From Bacillota bacterium (lineage in GTDB: Bacteria; Bacillota; Clostridia; Lachnospirales; CAG-274), in NCBI GenBank assembly GCA_017627115.1, contig JAGAHK010000199.1:1-5916 (forward strand): a stretch of DNA of 5,916 nt. The letters run 5' to 3'. Shown here piece after piece: positions 1 through 5,916 of the stretch. The notes beneath the pieces are model-generated. The model saw only the letters and a list, made by a program, of their open reading frames with translations, was not told where the DNA came from and did no database searches. Position numbers and translations under genes: made by a program. Each line of letters opens with the position of its first letter. Position 1 is the first letter of the stretch.

Positions 1-2
1 AA

Positions 3-650
3 TCGGGAAATATCGGAGATACTGTAAAACTTGCCGTGGATATGCTTATAAACCACATTGCAAACACCAAGAGTATCGACCTTGAAAACTTCGAGGGAAA
101 CACTGTTGCTGTTCTGCTTAATTACGAGCAAAACAAGGAAATGCTGAAAACCATACTTCATGTCCCTTATAAGGAGTTTGCGATAGTTTTCAGATGGGTG
201 ATGAAATGTGACGAAACCGGTGTGTTGGGCTGTCTGGTAACAAACGAAATGGCAAAGGTTTTGAATTTAGATGTTGATTCTTTATATATGAAATCACTGG
301 AAAATATGAAAAGACTGCTGCCGATGACCTTTACTCCACTCACGGATATGCTGAAACTGCCCTTAAATGATTCGATGCCTGTATATGTGTTAAGCAATAA
401 ATACGGTGTAGAGGGCGGTTCATATTTCTTGCAGTACGAAATAATGAGGGATATCCAAAAGAAACTGAATTCGCCGTTTTATATCCTGCTGCCTTGCATA
501 CACGAGGCTCTTATAATCCCGAAGGACTTCTGTACCGAAAGTGAACTGAAAAAAATTATTCTGAAGATCAGAGAAGATAACTCCAATAAAAGCGAACTTT
601 TAAGCGATAAAGTGTATCTGTTTGATAAAGCTGTGAAAGAGGTAAAATAA
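3..650 (+). CDS. DUF5688 family protein, C-terminal part (5' end outside window)
   Basis: The reading frame is open to the left edge with no stop, so the GTG at 36 is very probably internal: the residues before it (S-G-N-I-G-D-T-V-K-L-A) continue the family-like sequence. The visible 215 aa match, from memory of the family, the C-terminal two thirds of DUF5688, a Clostridia protein of roughly 300 aa with no known function. Family-like landmarks in order are LLNYEQNKEML, VPYKEFAIVFRW, LLPMTFTPLTDML, MPVYVLSNKYGVEGG, FYILLPCIHEALIIP and, near the end, LLSDKVYLFDK. No signal peptide or membrane segment is visible in this part, so it is probably cytoplasmic. The gene is convergent with the amidase block and is separated from it by the hairpin at 657-694, so it need not share their function. 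The family call is fairly secure; no role can be given. Confidence 0.8.
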   Translation, partial: SGNIGDTVKLAVDMLINHIANTKSIDLENFEGNTVAVLLNYEQNKEMLKTILHVPYKEFAIVFRWVMKCDETGVLGCLVTNEMAKVLNLDVDSLYMKSLENMKRLLPMTFTPLTDMLKLPLNDSMPVYVLSNKYGVEGGSYFLQYEIMRDIQKKLNSPFYILLPCIHEALIIPKDFCTESELKKIILKIREDNSNKSELLSDKVYLFDKAVKEVK

Positions 651-656
651 TTCAAA

Positions 657-694
657 ACGCCCTTGAAACTGTGCTATTGCAGTCTCAAGGGCGT
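657..694. terminator. Probable bidirectional intrinsic terminator between convergent units
   Basis: The arms 657-670 (ACGCCCTTGAAACT) and 681-694 (AGTCTCAAGGGCGT) form a 14-bp stem with one A/C mismatch and a 10-nt loop at 671-680. It begins 6 nt after the DUF5688 stop. On the minus strand the stem is followed at once by TTTTGAATTATTTT, a good U-tract for ending the amidase operon. On the plus strand it is followed by a looser T-rich run (GTTTCAATGTTTATTTTTT). It therefore probably serves both directions. The structure is read directly; the function is inferred. Confidence 0.8.
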
Positions 695-697
695 GTT

Positions 698-817
698 TCA
701 ATGTTTATTTTTTATATCTTTTATTATCGCTATCAGATGTTCGGTCTCATCGGGCAATAAACCAACTGCCACATTTGCAAACTCATTCATTTTTGCAGGG
801 TTGCAAAGCAATCGCAT
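698..817 (-). CDS. Possible 39-aa ORF, unrecognised
   Basis: A minus-strand ATG at 817-815 opens 39 codons ending in TGA at 698-700. Its C-terminal part (AVGLLPDETEHLIAIIKDIK) is charged and likely helical. The stop lies 3 nt before the terminator hairpin, where a last operon gene would end, and the ATG is 23 nt after the stop of the upstream amidase gene. Against it, no convincing Shine-Dalgarno precedes the ATG, although a second ATG (codon 10, at 790-788) is available. The same frame also stays open upstream into the amidase gene as far as about 915, with no start codon. It could be a short peptide gene, the tail of a decayed gene (helices of this type occur at the C-termini of some HTH regulators), or chance. 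No function is assigned. Confidence 0.3.
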   Translation of the reverse strand: MRLLCNPAKMNEFANVAVGLLPDETEHLIAIIKDIKNKH

Positions 818-840
818 AAAAACCCAACAGATGTAATGAA

Positions 841-2067
841 CTATATCTGTCGGTTTCCAAGTATAAGGAAAGTTAAAGAACAGATAAGAAAAAACAGGCT
901 GATAAAAAGAAGGTGAGTCGCTGTTTTATGCTCTGTTATTTCTGATGTTGTTGCAGTGTACGGTTGAGTGGTATCTTCATATGCATCGCTTTCGGTTTCG
1001 GGTAAGGGCGGTGTTGTTGTTAAAGCGGATGTGGATACCTCGCTTTTTTTAACTATAGGCAGGCTGCATTCCGTAAAAAGATCAAAACAGTTGTATATTC
1101 TTGCATACAGCACATCACAGCTGCTTAGATCGGCACTGAATATACAGGAATTATCGCCGTCCCATTTTTTTAGTTCAGACCAGTCTAACCCGTTGTTGGT
1201 GCTGTAGGAGTAATAGATTATCTTGCTTTCATTATCGTATGCCGTCAATTCTATTTCGGACGTTTTGCTGTTTTGCTCACCGAGTATCTTAACAGCCGCA
1301 TCAGTCGGTGCGGTTTGGTCGTCATATACTGTGATATTATCATATTCGGTATATGAAGGCATATTTGCATAGGGTTTGTATGAAAGTTCAGGCTCTGTTT
1401 TGTATGGCAGACCATAGTATTCGGCAATGGCTTCGGCATCCCAGATACCAAACAACTCGATCTGATCCGCATTGAGAGTGGTTTCATCGGTAGGGTTATC
1501 AATAAAACAGTGTTCCATTATTATGGCAGGAATAGAGTATTCTGCCGCATTTCTTATAATGCCGTAGTAGTCTTTCCCGTTTTCGCCGATCTTAGTTTTT
1601 ACACAACGATCGTAATAGCTGTTTTCTGCGTACTTATTCAATAATGTTTCGCCTAAACCTTTAGCTAAATAATAATTTTTGCCCGATGATGGTATCCATA
1701 CCTCGGTTCCGTACAGGTCATGATTTTCCGAGGCATTGTAATGAATGCTGATAAGTATGTCTGCATTCATTTGTTTTGAAAATGCGGCGCGTTCTTCCAA
1801 AGAAAGCGATATATTGCTGTCTCTTGTAAGATAAACATCAACATTATTATATTCTTCGAGTTTTTTCTTCAGTGCTATTGCTGTGGTAAGTGTAATATCC
1901 TCTTCCTGCCATCCGTTATAGTTTGCTCCGTGATTACTGCCGCCGTGTCCAGGGTCGATAACTACAGTCAGCTCATTGGATGTCGGTGAACACAAACAAT
2001 ATAATGAAAAAGTCGGCGATATAAATATCAAAAATAATACTGCAATACTTATTCTTATTTTATTCAT
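841..2067 (-). CDS. N-acetylmuramoyl-L-alanine amidase (Amidase_3) with Ig-like module and C-terminal membrane anchor
   Basis: This 408-aa secreted zinc hydrolase should cleave the MurNAc-L-Ala amide bond of peptidoglycan outside the membrane. A basic/hydrophobic signal segment (about 1-27) lacks a clear lipobox. The Amidase_3 domain covers about 33-220. Its predicted zinc ligands are all present: H41 in DPGHGG, E55 in QEEDITL and H109 in SIHYNA; the catalytic Glu is E185 in IIMEHCFID. Residues about 250-338 resemble the Ig-like modules of clostridial surface proteins ([24 protein letters not shown]) and hold four Cys (308, 317, 327, 334). A Thr/Pro/Glu-rich linker (about 342-382) leads to a hydrophobic helix at 386-403 and the short tail GNRQI, a probable membrane anchor. 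The start ATG overlaps the end of the upstream gene by 8 nt (ATGAATAA), with no close Shine-Dalgarno, suggesting translational coupling. The enzyme class is secure; its physiological role (turnover, separation or sporulation) is not resolved. Confidence 0.9.
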   Translation of the reverse strand: MNKIRISIAVLFLIFISPTFSLYCLCSPTSNELTVVIDPGHGGSNHGANYNGWQEEDITLTTAIALKKKLEEYNNVDVYLTRDSNISLSLEERAAFSKQMNADILISIHYNASENHDLYGTEVWIPSSGKNYYLAKGLGETLLNKYAENSYYDRCVKTKIGENGKDYYGIIRNAAEYSIPAIIMEHCFIDNPTDETTLNADQIELFGIWDAEAIAEYYGLPYKTEPELSYKPYANMPSYTEYDNITVYDDQTAPTDAAVKILGEQNSKTSEIELTAYDNESKIIYYSYSTNNGLDWSELKKWDGDNSCIFSADLSSCDVLYARIYNCFDLFTECSLPIVKKSEVSTSALTTTPPLPETESDAYEDTTQPYTATTSEITEHKTATHLLFISLFFLICSLTFLILGNRQI

Positions 2068-2932
2068 TTTTTAATAAAAAATTCTCTATCCCTTCCGTAA
2101 TGCCTGCTGCGATCTTATTCTGATAATCGTTATCGGCCAGTTTTAAGTCTTCTTCAGCATTTGTCATATATCCGACCTCGACTATTGTAGTGGGAACCGT
2201 AGCCCAATTTATACCGCTCATTGTATCGGTCTCCCATACTTGTTCCCTGTATGCACCGGTCTTTGCGGTAAGTGCATCCAATAAACATTCGGCCAATAAA
2301 CAGCTGTCCTCGTATAAATAACCGTTATACGGGTTTGACGGTGTCTGGCAAATAGTCATTGCACCGTGCACGGAGGGATTTTCGGAACCGTTTGCATGTA
2401 TACGGACAAAGGCGTCTGCATTTGCTGCATTTGCAATAGCGGCACGTTCGGAGTTGCTTATGTTTACATCGTTTGTCTCGCGTATCATTACAACATTATA
2501 TCCTTTTTCGCTAAGCATATCTCTTAGTTTAAGTGATATTATCAGATTTAACTCATATTCATCCAACCCGCTTGACACACCGCTTGTACCGCTTGATACT
2601 TTTGGCTTTGTTTCGTAAGCACCGGGACCTATGGGTTCCTTTTCGTTGTTGCCGTATCTCTGGTGCCCGGCATCTATTGCAATAGTGTAGTTTGATGCTT
2701 CAATATTATCCGTTAAAACATTTTCGCTTACCGCAGCGGGTGTTTGTGTGATTTCTTCGGTTGATGCTTCGGTTGTTATTTTGGTTGTGAGTTCGGTCGT
2801 GAATTCGGTCGTGAGCTCGGCTGCAGCCTGCAATACGGTCATTGTATTGTCGGCGGTATCTGCCTTGGCGGAACTGCAGCCCGATAAAGCGATCGACAAA
2901 CTTAATATTTTACAAAAGATAGTTCTGTTCAT
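2060..2932 (-). CDS. Amidase_3 lipoprotein (N-acetylmuramoyl-L-alanine amidase)
   Basis: This is a predicted lipid-anchored peptidoglycan amidase of 290 aa. The start chosen is the ATG at 2932-2930: GAGGA (2944-2940) sits 7 nt upstream, and it yields a proper lipoprotein signal, MNRTIF... ending in the lipobox L-S-G-C with lipid-modified C19. A longer in-frame start at 2956 would lie inside the preceding gene and put acidic residues before the signal. A Thr/Glu-rich linker (about 38-62) is encoded by a degenerate 12-bp repeat. The catalytic domain covers about 82-287. Zinc ligands are H90 (DAGH), E125 (DEYELNL) and H179 (RIHANG), and the catalytic Glu is E252 (IVEVGYMTN). The roughly 35-residue stretch between H90 and E125 ([25 protein letters not shown]) is, from memory, typical of a known Clostridia subgroup of this family. 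The two amidases of the operon are divergent, not recent copies. The enzyme class and anchoring are well supported; the substrate is inferred from the family. Confidence 0.9.
   Translation of the reverse strand: MNRTIFCKILSLSIALSGCSSAKADTADNTMTVLQAAAELTTEFTTELTTKITTEASTEEITQTPAAVSENVLTDNIEASNYTIAIDAGHQRYGNNEKEPIGPGAYETKPKVSSGTSGVSSGLDEYELNLIISLKLRDMLSEKGYNVVMIRETNDVNISNSERAAIANAANADAFVRIHANGSENPSVHGAMTICQTPSNPYNGYLYEDSCLLAECLLDALTAKTGAYREQVWETDTMSGINWATVPTTIVEVGYMTNAEEDLKLADNDYQNKIAAGITEGIENFLLKNE
2760..2819 (-). repeat. Degenerate 12-bp tandem repeat coding a Thr-rich linker
   Basis: Five head-to-tail 12-bp units occur on the + strand: GTTGATGCTTCG, GTTGTTATTTTG, GTTGTGAGTTCG, GTCGTGAATTCG and GTCGTGAGCTCG. 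The last three are nearly identical. On the minus strand they encode the 4-residue period T-T-E/K-X ([16 protein letters not shown]) between the lipid-anchored Cys and the amidase domain. The unit length is a multiple of three, so copy-number change would lengthen or shorten the tether without shifting frame. Confidence 0.75.
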
Positions 2933-2936
2933 TTTA

Positions 2937-4202
2937 TTATCCTCGCTCTTTTTCAATTTGAAGTATCAGATCCTTATTTGCATTTTCATAATTGTTAAGT
3001 ACACCGGAATTGAAATTATCTGGAGATATTGTACCCCTATACCAGGAACAGCTGTCAAAGTGTGCTTGCAGTCCCGCATCTTTAAAGCGTCTGCCGTGAC
3101 GGGCGTATATCTCGTTCCTTGCGATACGCAGCTGAGCAGACGATAAAGAAGATAATTCTTCACGGGTAAGGTAGCGGCTGCTGCTGTCGGGCATAACATA
3201 CTCACTTGAAGAACTGAGCTGTTGTTTTTGAAGGTTTTCTGCGTTAAGTTTACCGTTTTTTACATCGTTATAAAGCTGAGAATACTTGTCTTCGTAATCG
3301 GGGCAAAGTTTGAACGCACTTTCAAGGTCGCTGAGAGCCTTGCTCCAATTTCCGCTGTTTTTTTCAGCTTGGGCAGATTGGATGAGCGAGATAGCTGAGT
3401 TGAGATCCCGAATTTCGGCGGAGAGTGTTTTTGCGGTATCGGAATCGGGCAGCCTTTCCGATACCTGTTTGGAAATACTTTCTGCCTGAGCGATATCCCC
3501 TGCGGATATTGCAGCCCGTACATTCCGGGCTGCGGCCTGTTCATACGATCCTATTCCCGATACTATATTGTTTGCTCTCTCTTTGATCGTTTCGGCAATT
3601 TCATTGCTTGCTTCGTCATTGCTTAACCTTTGGGAAATATCCAATGCTTTGGCATATTCGCCGCTGTTGTAATAAGTCTCGGCATCAACTATTTCCTTGC
3701 TCATTACTGCCGTATGTTCCAATTCCTTTGCGGGGTAATAATCTTTGATGCATGAGTAGGCTTTGCTGATTTTGGTGTTGAATTCCGATTCGTCCCCGTT
3801 TTCAAGTGCTTTGGATGCATCGCGGACAGCTGCCTTGGCCTGTACAAGTTTTTTACTCATATTCTGAGCGGTTGTTTTGTCCGGACTGATACCGCTTATG
3901 CTATCATATAATTCAAGTGCCAGGTCGTAATCGTTATCCTGCATAGCCTGCTCCGCACGCAATAATTTGGCTTTCTGTACAAAGTAATACAATGTGCAAA
4001 CCGTTATTGATAAAAGTACTACAGCGGCTATCACTATCAAAGCGGTTCTTTGAAATTTTTTTGCTGATCTTTCGGTTCCTTTTTGGGGAACGGGATTATC
4101 CGGTGTCGGTTCGGGTTTTTGCACACTTATTACGGGTTTGCCGCAATTGCTGCAAAATCTCATATCATCGTTTAATTCCGTTCCGCAGTTCTGACATTTC
4201 AT
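2937..4202 (-). CDS. Zinc-ribbon / TM / helical-repeat membrane protein with C-terminal YARHG domain
   Basis: The protein has 421 aa. An N-terminal zinc ribbon carries C3-x2-C6 and C17-x2-C20 (CQNCG, CSNCGKP). A Pro-rich, then Lys/Arg-rich stretch (about 28-52) precedes one membrane helix (about 53-75). By the positive-inside rule the ribbon is cytoplasmic and the rest outside. Residues about 80-325 are helical repeats of TPR-like character ([36 protein letters not shown]). Residues about 344-415 form a YARHG domain: [20 protein letters not shown] leads into IYARHGRRF, then SWYRG and [15 protein letters not shown] is a presumed extracellular domain of unknown biochemical role, often found with zinc ribbons. 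The start is backed by an AGGTGGAG site 5 nt upstream. The gene follows its paralogue by 24 nt and precedes the amidase lipoprotein by 4 nt. The architecture is clear; a role in envelope sensing or amidase control is inferred from context only. Confidence 0.85.
   Translation of the reverse strand: MKCQNCGTELNDDMRFCSNCGKPVISVQKPEPTPDNPVPQKGTERSAKKFQRTALIVIAAVVLLSITVCTLYYFVQKAKLLRAEQAMQDNDYDLALELYDSISGISPDKTTAQNMSKKLVQAKAAVRDASKALENGDESEFNTKISKAYSCIKDYYPAKELEHTAVMSKEIVDAETYYNSGEYAKALDISQRLSNDEASNEIAETIKERANNIVSGIGSYEQAAARNVRAAISAGDIAQAESISKQVSERLPDSDTAKTLSAEIRDLNSAISLIQSAQAEKNSGNWSKALSDLESAFKLCPDYEDKYSQLYNDVKNGKLNAENLQKQQLSSSSEYVMPDSSSRYLTREELSSLSSAQLRIARNEIYARHGRRFKDAGLQAHFDSCSWYRGTISPDNFNSGVLNNYENANKDLILQIEKERG
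2940..2944 (-). promoter_or_regulatory. Ribosome binding site that fixes the lipoprotein start
   Basis: GAGGA on the minus strand lies inside the last sense codons of the YARHG gene (Glu-Arg-Gly) and 7 nt before the ATG at 2932. It supports the shorter start, the one that gives a standard lipoprotein signal peptide, and suggests coupled translation with the upstream gene. Confidence 0.7.
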
Positions 4203-4208
4203 GAAGAC

Positions 4209-4217
4209 TCCACCTTT
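4209..4217 (-). promoter_or_regulatory. Ribosome binding site of the YARHG gene
   Basis: AAGGTGGAG on the minus strand sits a few bases before the ATG at 4202, in the 24-nt gap after the paralogue's stop codon. It is a strong Shine-Dalgarno at normal spacing and confirms the start that gives the complete zinc ribbon. Confidence 0.7.
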
Positions 4218-4226
4218 AAAAATTAT

Positions 4227-5828
4227 TTATTTTTTTGTACCCGGTTCATTATTTACAAACTGGGCGTACGATCTGGGCAGGTATGATGTTCCGCTTGCTT
4301 CAAACATACGATAAATGCAGTCGATAACATAGTTTTTATATGACTCATCCGAACTTCCTTTGACGGGAGTGGGGTAGTAATACTGGATCATTGTTGAGTA
4401 ATAGTCACCCGAATACAGGATCTTATAAACTATTTCTCTTCTTGAGCTGTCGGTATAGCCCCAGAAAATCGCTCTGGAGTCTGTTGAAATGACCTCTGTA
4501 ACATCATAAAGGTCTTCGCTTTGAACCATTTGCCAATAACCCATACTTGTTTCACTTGCTTCAGCATCATAGTTGGGGTAAGATTCAACATACATCATTG
4601 AATCGTCCGTACCATAGAAAGTCATACTACCGTAGTTGTGATAGTATTCGCTGAATATGTTTTTGGGATATGCAAAAGCGGGCTGTCCGTCATTGCCGAG
4701 TCTGTACATTGCAAAATCGGTCAGCTTTATATTGTTTGCATAATTTGCGACGGTATTGGCGTTTATATAAATATTATTCATATTTATACTGTTGGTAAAC
4801 TGTTTATATTCATTCAAAGCAGCCTGCGTGCGGTTCTCTTTTTCCTGCGCTGCTTTTTGTGCGGCTTCGGCTTTGCTTTTTAAGTCGGTGATATCATTAT
4901 ATAATTGTGTGTAGTTGGTTTTGTATGCAGGATATTTTGAAAAGGCATTGTTCAGGTCGGTGAGAGCACCCGAATAATCGCCCTTGCTTTTCTTGGACTG
5001 TGCGTTTTGAATAAGCGTCATTGCACTTTTCATATTGTCAATTCTATTCTTTATGGCTTTTCCATTCTCGGAGTCGGGAAGACGTCTTAAAAGTTCGGCC
5101 GTTATATTTTCGGCTTCTGCCATACTATTGTTATTTAAAGCCGCTTGGGCATTTGCTGTGGATGCGGTTTCAAAATCTTCGACTATTTTGATGATCTCTT
5201 GACTTTTTGTGAGATATTTAGATAAATACTCACTTTCTGTACTTGCAGCTTCTATTTCTTTTGCCAAAGAAAGTGCCTTGGCATATTCGCTCGAATTAAC
5301 ACAGTTTTCCGCTTCTGCCAGCTTGTCCTTTAATTCAATGGCTGTTTCTATTTCCAATGCGGGTTTATAATCGGGCACACAGGAGCGGGCTTTGCTGATA
5401 TATTCTCTTACTTTGCTTTCATCGCCGCTTTCAAGTGCTTTTCCCGCATCGCGTACAGCGGCTTTTGCTTCGGTCAGCTTTGATACCATACGTTCTGCCG
5501 CAGACTTGTTTTCATTTACGCTGCTTACTTTTTCGTATAACTCTATGGCAAGTTCGTAGTCTCCCGATGCCATGGCATTTTCCGCTCTGCTTATAAGGCT
5601 TTTCTGATATAACGAAAAAGACCCTATACCGGCAGTAACTGCAATAGCTGCGGCAGCAACCGCACCGACCGTGAACTTAGAAACTTTGCTGTTTGACTTT
5701 TTGTTTGTTGTAGTGGGACTATTCCCCGTGATTTGAGGTGCAGGCTCGGCAGCCGCTATCTGACTGCCGCAATTACTGCAAAATCTCATTCCTTCGTTAA
5801 GATCTGCTCCACAATTTGGACATTTCAT
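4227..5828 (-). CDS. Zinc-ribbon / TM / helical-repeat membrane protein with unrecognised C-terminal domain
   Basis: The 533-aa protein is the first gene of the operon. The zinc ribbon has C3/C6 and C17/C20 (CPNCG, CSNCGSQ). A Ser/Thr/Lys-rich stretch (about 34-52) precedes a membrane helix (about 53-74), predicting ribbon inside and the rest outside. Residues about 78-315 are helical repeats closely paralogous to the next gene: both share AKAAVRDA, C-x2-DY-x-PA, EYAKAL, RLPDS and a late LIQ-x-AQ / QLYND stretch. An Ala/Lys/Glu-rich, coiled-coil-like segment follows (about 313-340). From about 340 to the end comes a Tyr- and Asn-rich globular region (NNIYINAN, YRLGNDGQPAFAYP, SMTFYGTDD, IQYYYPTPVKG, YVIDCIYRMFEASG) that I do not recognise and that replaces the YARHG domain. 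The start is supported by AGGCGGTG at 5841-5834. Function is unknown; a surface sensor or scaffold linked to the downstream amidases is an inference. Confidence 0.85.
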   Translation of the reverse strand: MKCPNCGADLNEGMRFCSNCGSQIAAAEPAPQITGNSPTTTNKKSNSKVSKFTVGAVAAAAIAVTAGIGSFSLYQKSLISRAENAMASGDYELAIELYEKVSSVNENKSAAERMVSKLTEAKAAVRDAGKALESGDESKVREYISKARSCVPDYKPALEIETAIELKDKLAEAENCVNSSEYAKALSLAKEIEAASTESEYLSKYLTKSQEIIKIVEDFETASTANAQAALNNNSMAEAENITAELLRRLPDSENGKAIKNRIDNMKSAMTLIQNAQSKKSKGDYSGALTDLNNAFSKYPAYKTNYTQLYNDITDLKSKAEAAQKAAQEKENRTQAALNEYKQFTNSINMNNIYINANTVANYANNIKLTDFAMYRLGNDGQPAFAYPKNIFSEYYHNYGSMTFYGTDDSMMYVESYPNYDAEASETSMGYWQMVQSEDLYDVTEVISTDSRAIFWGYTDSSRREIVYKILYSGDYYSTMIQYYYPTPVKGSSDESYKNYVIDCIYRMFEASGTSYLPRSYAQFVNNEPGTKK

Positions 5829-5833
5829 ATTTA

Positions 5834-5841
5834 CACCGCCT
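5834..5841 (-). promoter_or_regulatory. Ribosome binding site of the first operon gene
   Basis: AGGCGGTG on the minus strand lies 5 nt before the ATG at 5828. It fixes a start that places the zinc-ribbon Cys3 directly at the N-terminus, as in the paralogue. Confidence 0.65.
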
Positions 5842-5852
5842 ATTCATTTGAA

Positions 5853-5882
5853 TTTATAAAACTATTTTTTTTATGCTTGACA
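5853..5882 (-). promoter_or_regulatory. Weak candidate promoter of the amidase operon
   Basis: On the minus strand TATAAA (5858-5853) resembles a -10 box. TGTCAA (5882-5877) is a poor -35 candidate, 18 nt upstream across an 8-A tract. The implied 5' leader would be only about 20 nt. A consensus TTGACA at 5906-5901 has no -10 at proper spacing. The true promoter could lie beyond the right edge, so this is tentative. Confidence 0.3.
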
Positions 5883-5916
5883 GCTTTTCTATTGCTTTAT
5901 TGTCAAATTTACCGAA

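Noticed and set aside
36..650. GTG at 36 as the true start of the DUF5688 gene
   Set aside because: The frame is open to the window edge, the family is longer, and the residues before the GTG fit the family pattern.
988..1005. LPETE as a sortase sorting signal
   Set aside because: The Gly is missing and the motif is too far from the hydrophobic tail; a simple membrane anchor explains the C-terminus better.
968..1207. 79-codon plus-strand ORF inside the amidase gene
   Set aside because: It is antisense to the Ig-like module and linker of a well-supported gene and has no recognisable protein features.
2567..2665. Insertion between the first two zinc ligands of the lipoprotein amidase, as a novel element
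   Set aside because: The EKEPIGPGA / SSGTSG segment is familiar from a known Clostridia Amidase_3 subgroup, so it is not new.
2933..2956. Upstream in-frame ATG for the amidase lipoprotein (start at 2956)
   Set aside because: It would put MKKSEDNK before the signal peptide and start inside the upstream gene; the ATG at 2932 has a well-placed GAGGA.
2748..3146. 132-codon plus-strand ORF
   Set aside because: It spans the antisense of the Thr-rich repeat, a gene junction and the YARHG domain. Its V/S-rich start is the mirror of the linker repeat, so it is a shadow.
3260..3544. 94-codon minus-strand ORF in another frame of the YARHG gene
   Set aside because: It lies wholly within the helical-repeat coding frame, which has paralogue support; this frame resembles nothing.

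Overview
The window looks like a chromosomal segment from an anaerobic Clostridia member, most likely an Oscillospiraceae/Ruminococcus-type gut bacterium. The basis is a moderately AT-rich composition, a DUF5688 protein, a zinc-ribbon/YARHG protein, Thr-rich Ruminococcus-style linkers and two Amidase_3 cell-wall hydrolases. The taxonomy is inferred from gene content only.

Layout: at the left edge, the C-terminal part of a DUF5688 protein runs on the + strand and ends at 650. Everything else points the other way. A tightly packed minus-strand block reads from about 5828 down to 841, and perhaps to 698: (i) a 533-aa zinc-ribbon/TM/helical-repeat protein with an unrecognised C-terminal domain; (ii) a 421-aa paralogue ending in a YARHG domain; (iii) a 290-aa Amidase_3 lipoprotein; (iv) a 408-aa Amidase_3 protein with an Ig-like module and a C-terminal membrane anchor; (v) a doubtful 39-aa ORF. 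The gaps are 24 nt, 4 nt, an 8-nt overlap and 23 nt, so genes i-iv are almost certainly co-transcribed. A strong hairpin at 657-694 separates the convergent units and probably terminates both.

Likely joint role (inference): genes i and ii are membrane proteins with a cytoplasmic Cys4 zinc ribbon and an extracytoplasmic helical-repeat stalk carrying two different tip domains. Genes iii and iv are two surface-anchored N-acetylmuramoyl-L-alanine amidases, one anchored by lipid and one by a transmembrane helix. Together they resemble a cell-envelope module in which the membrane proteins sense, scaffold or regulate peptidoglycan hydrolysis. No mobile element, CRISPR array, tRNA or rRNA was recognised.
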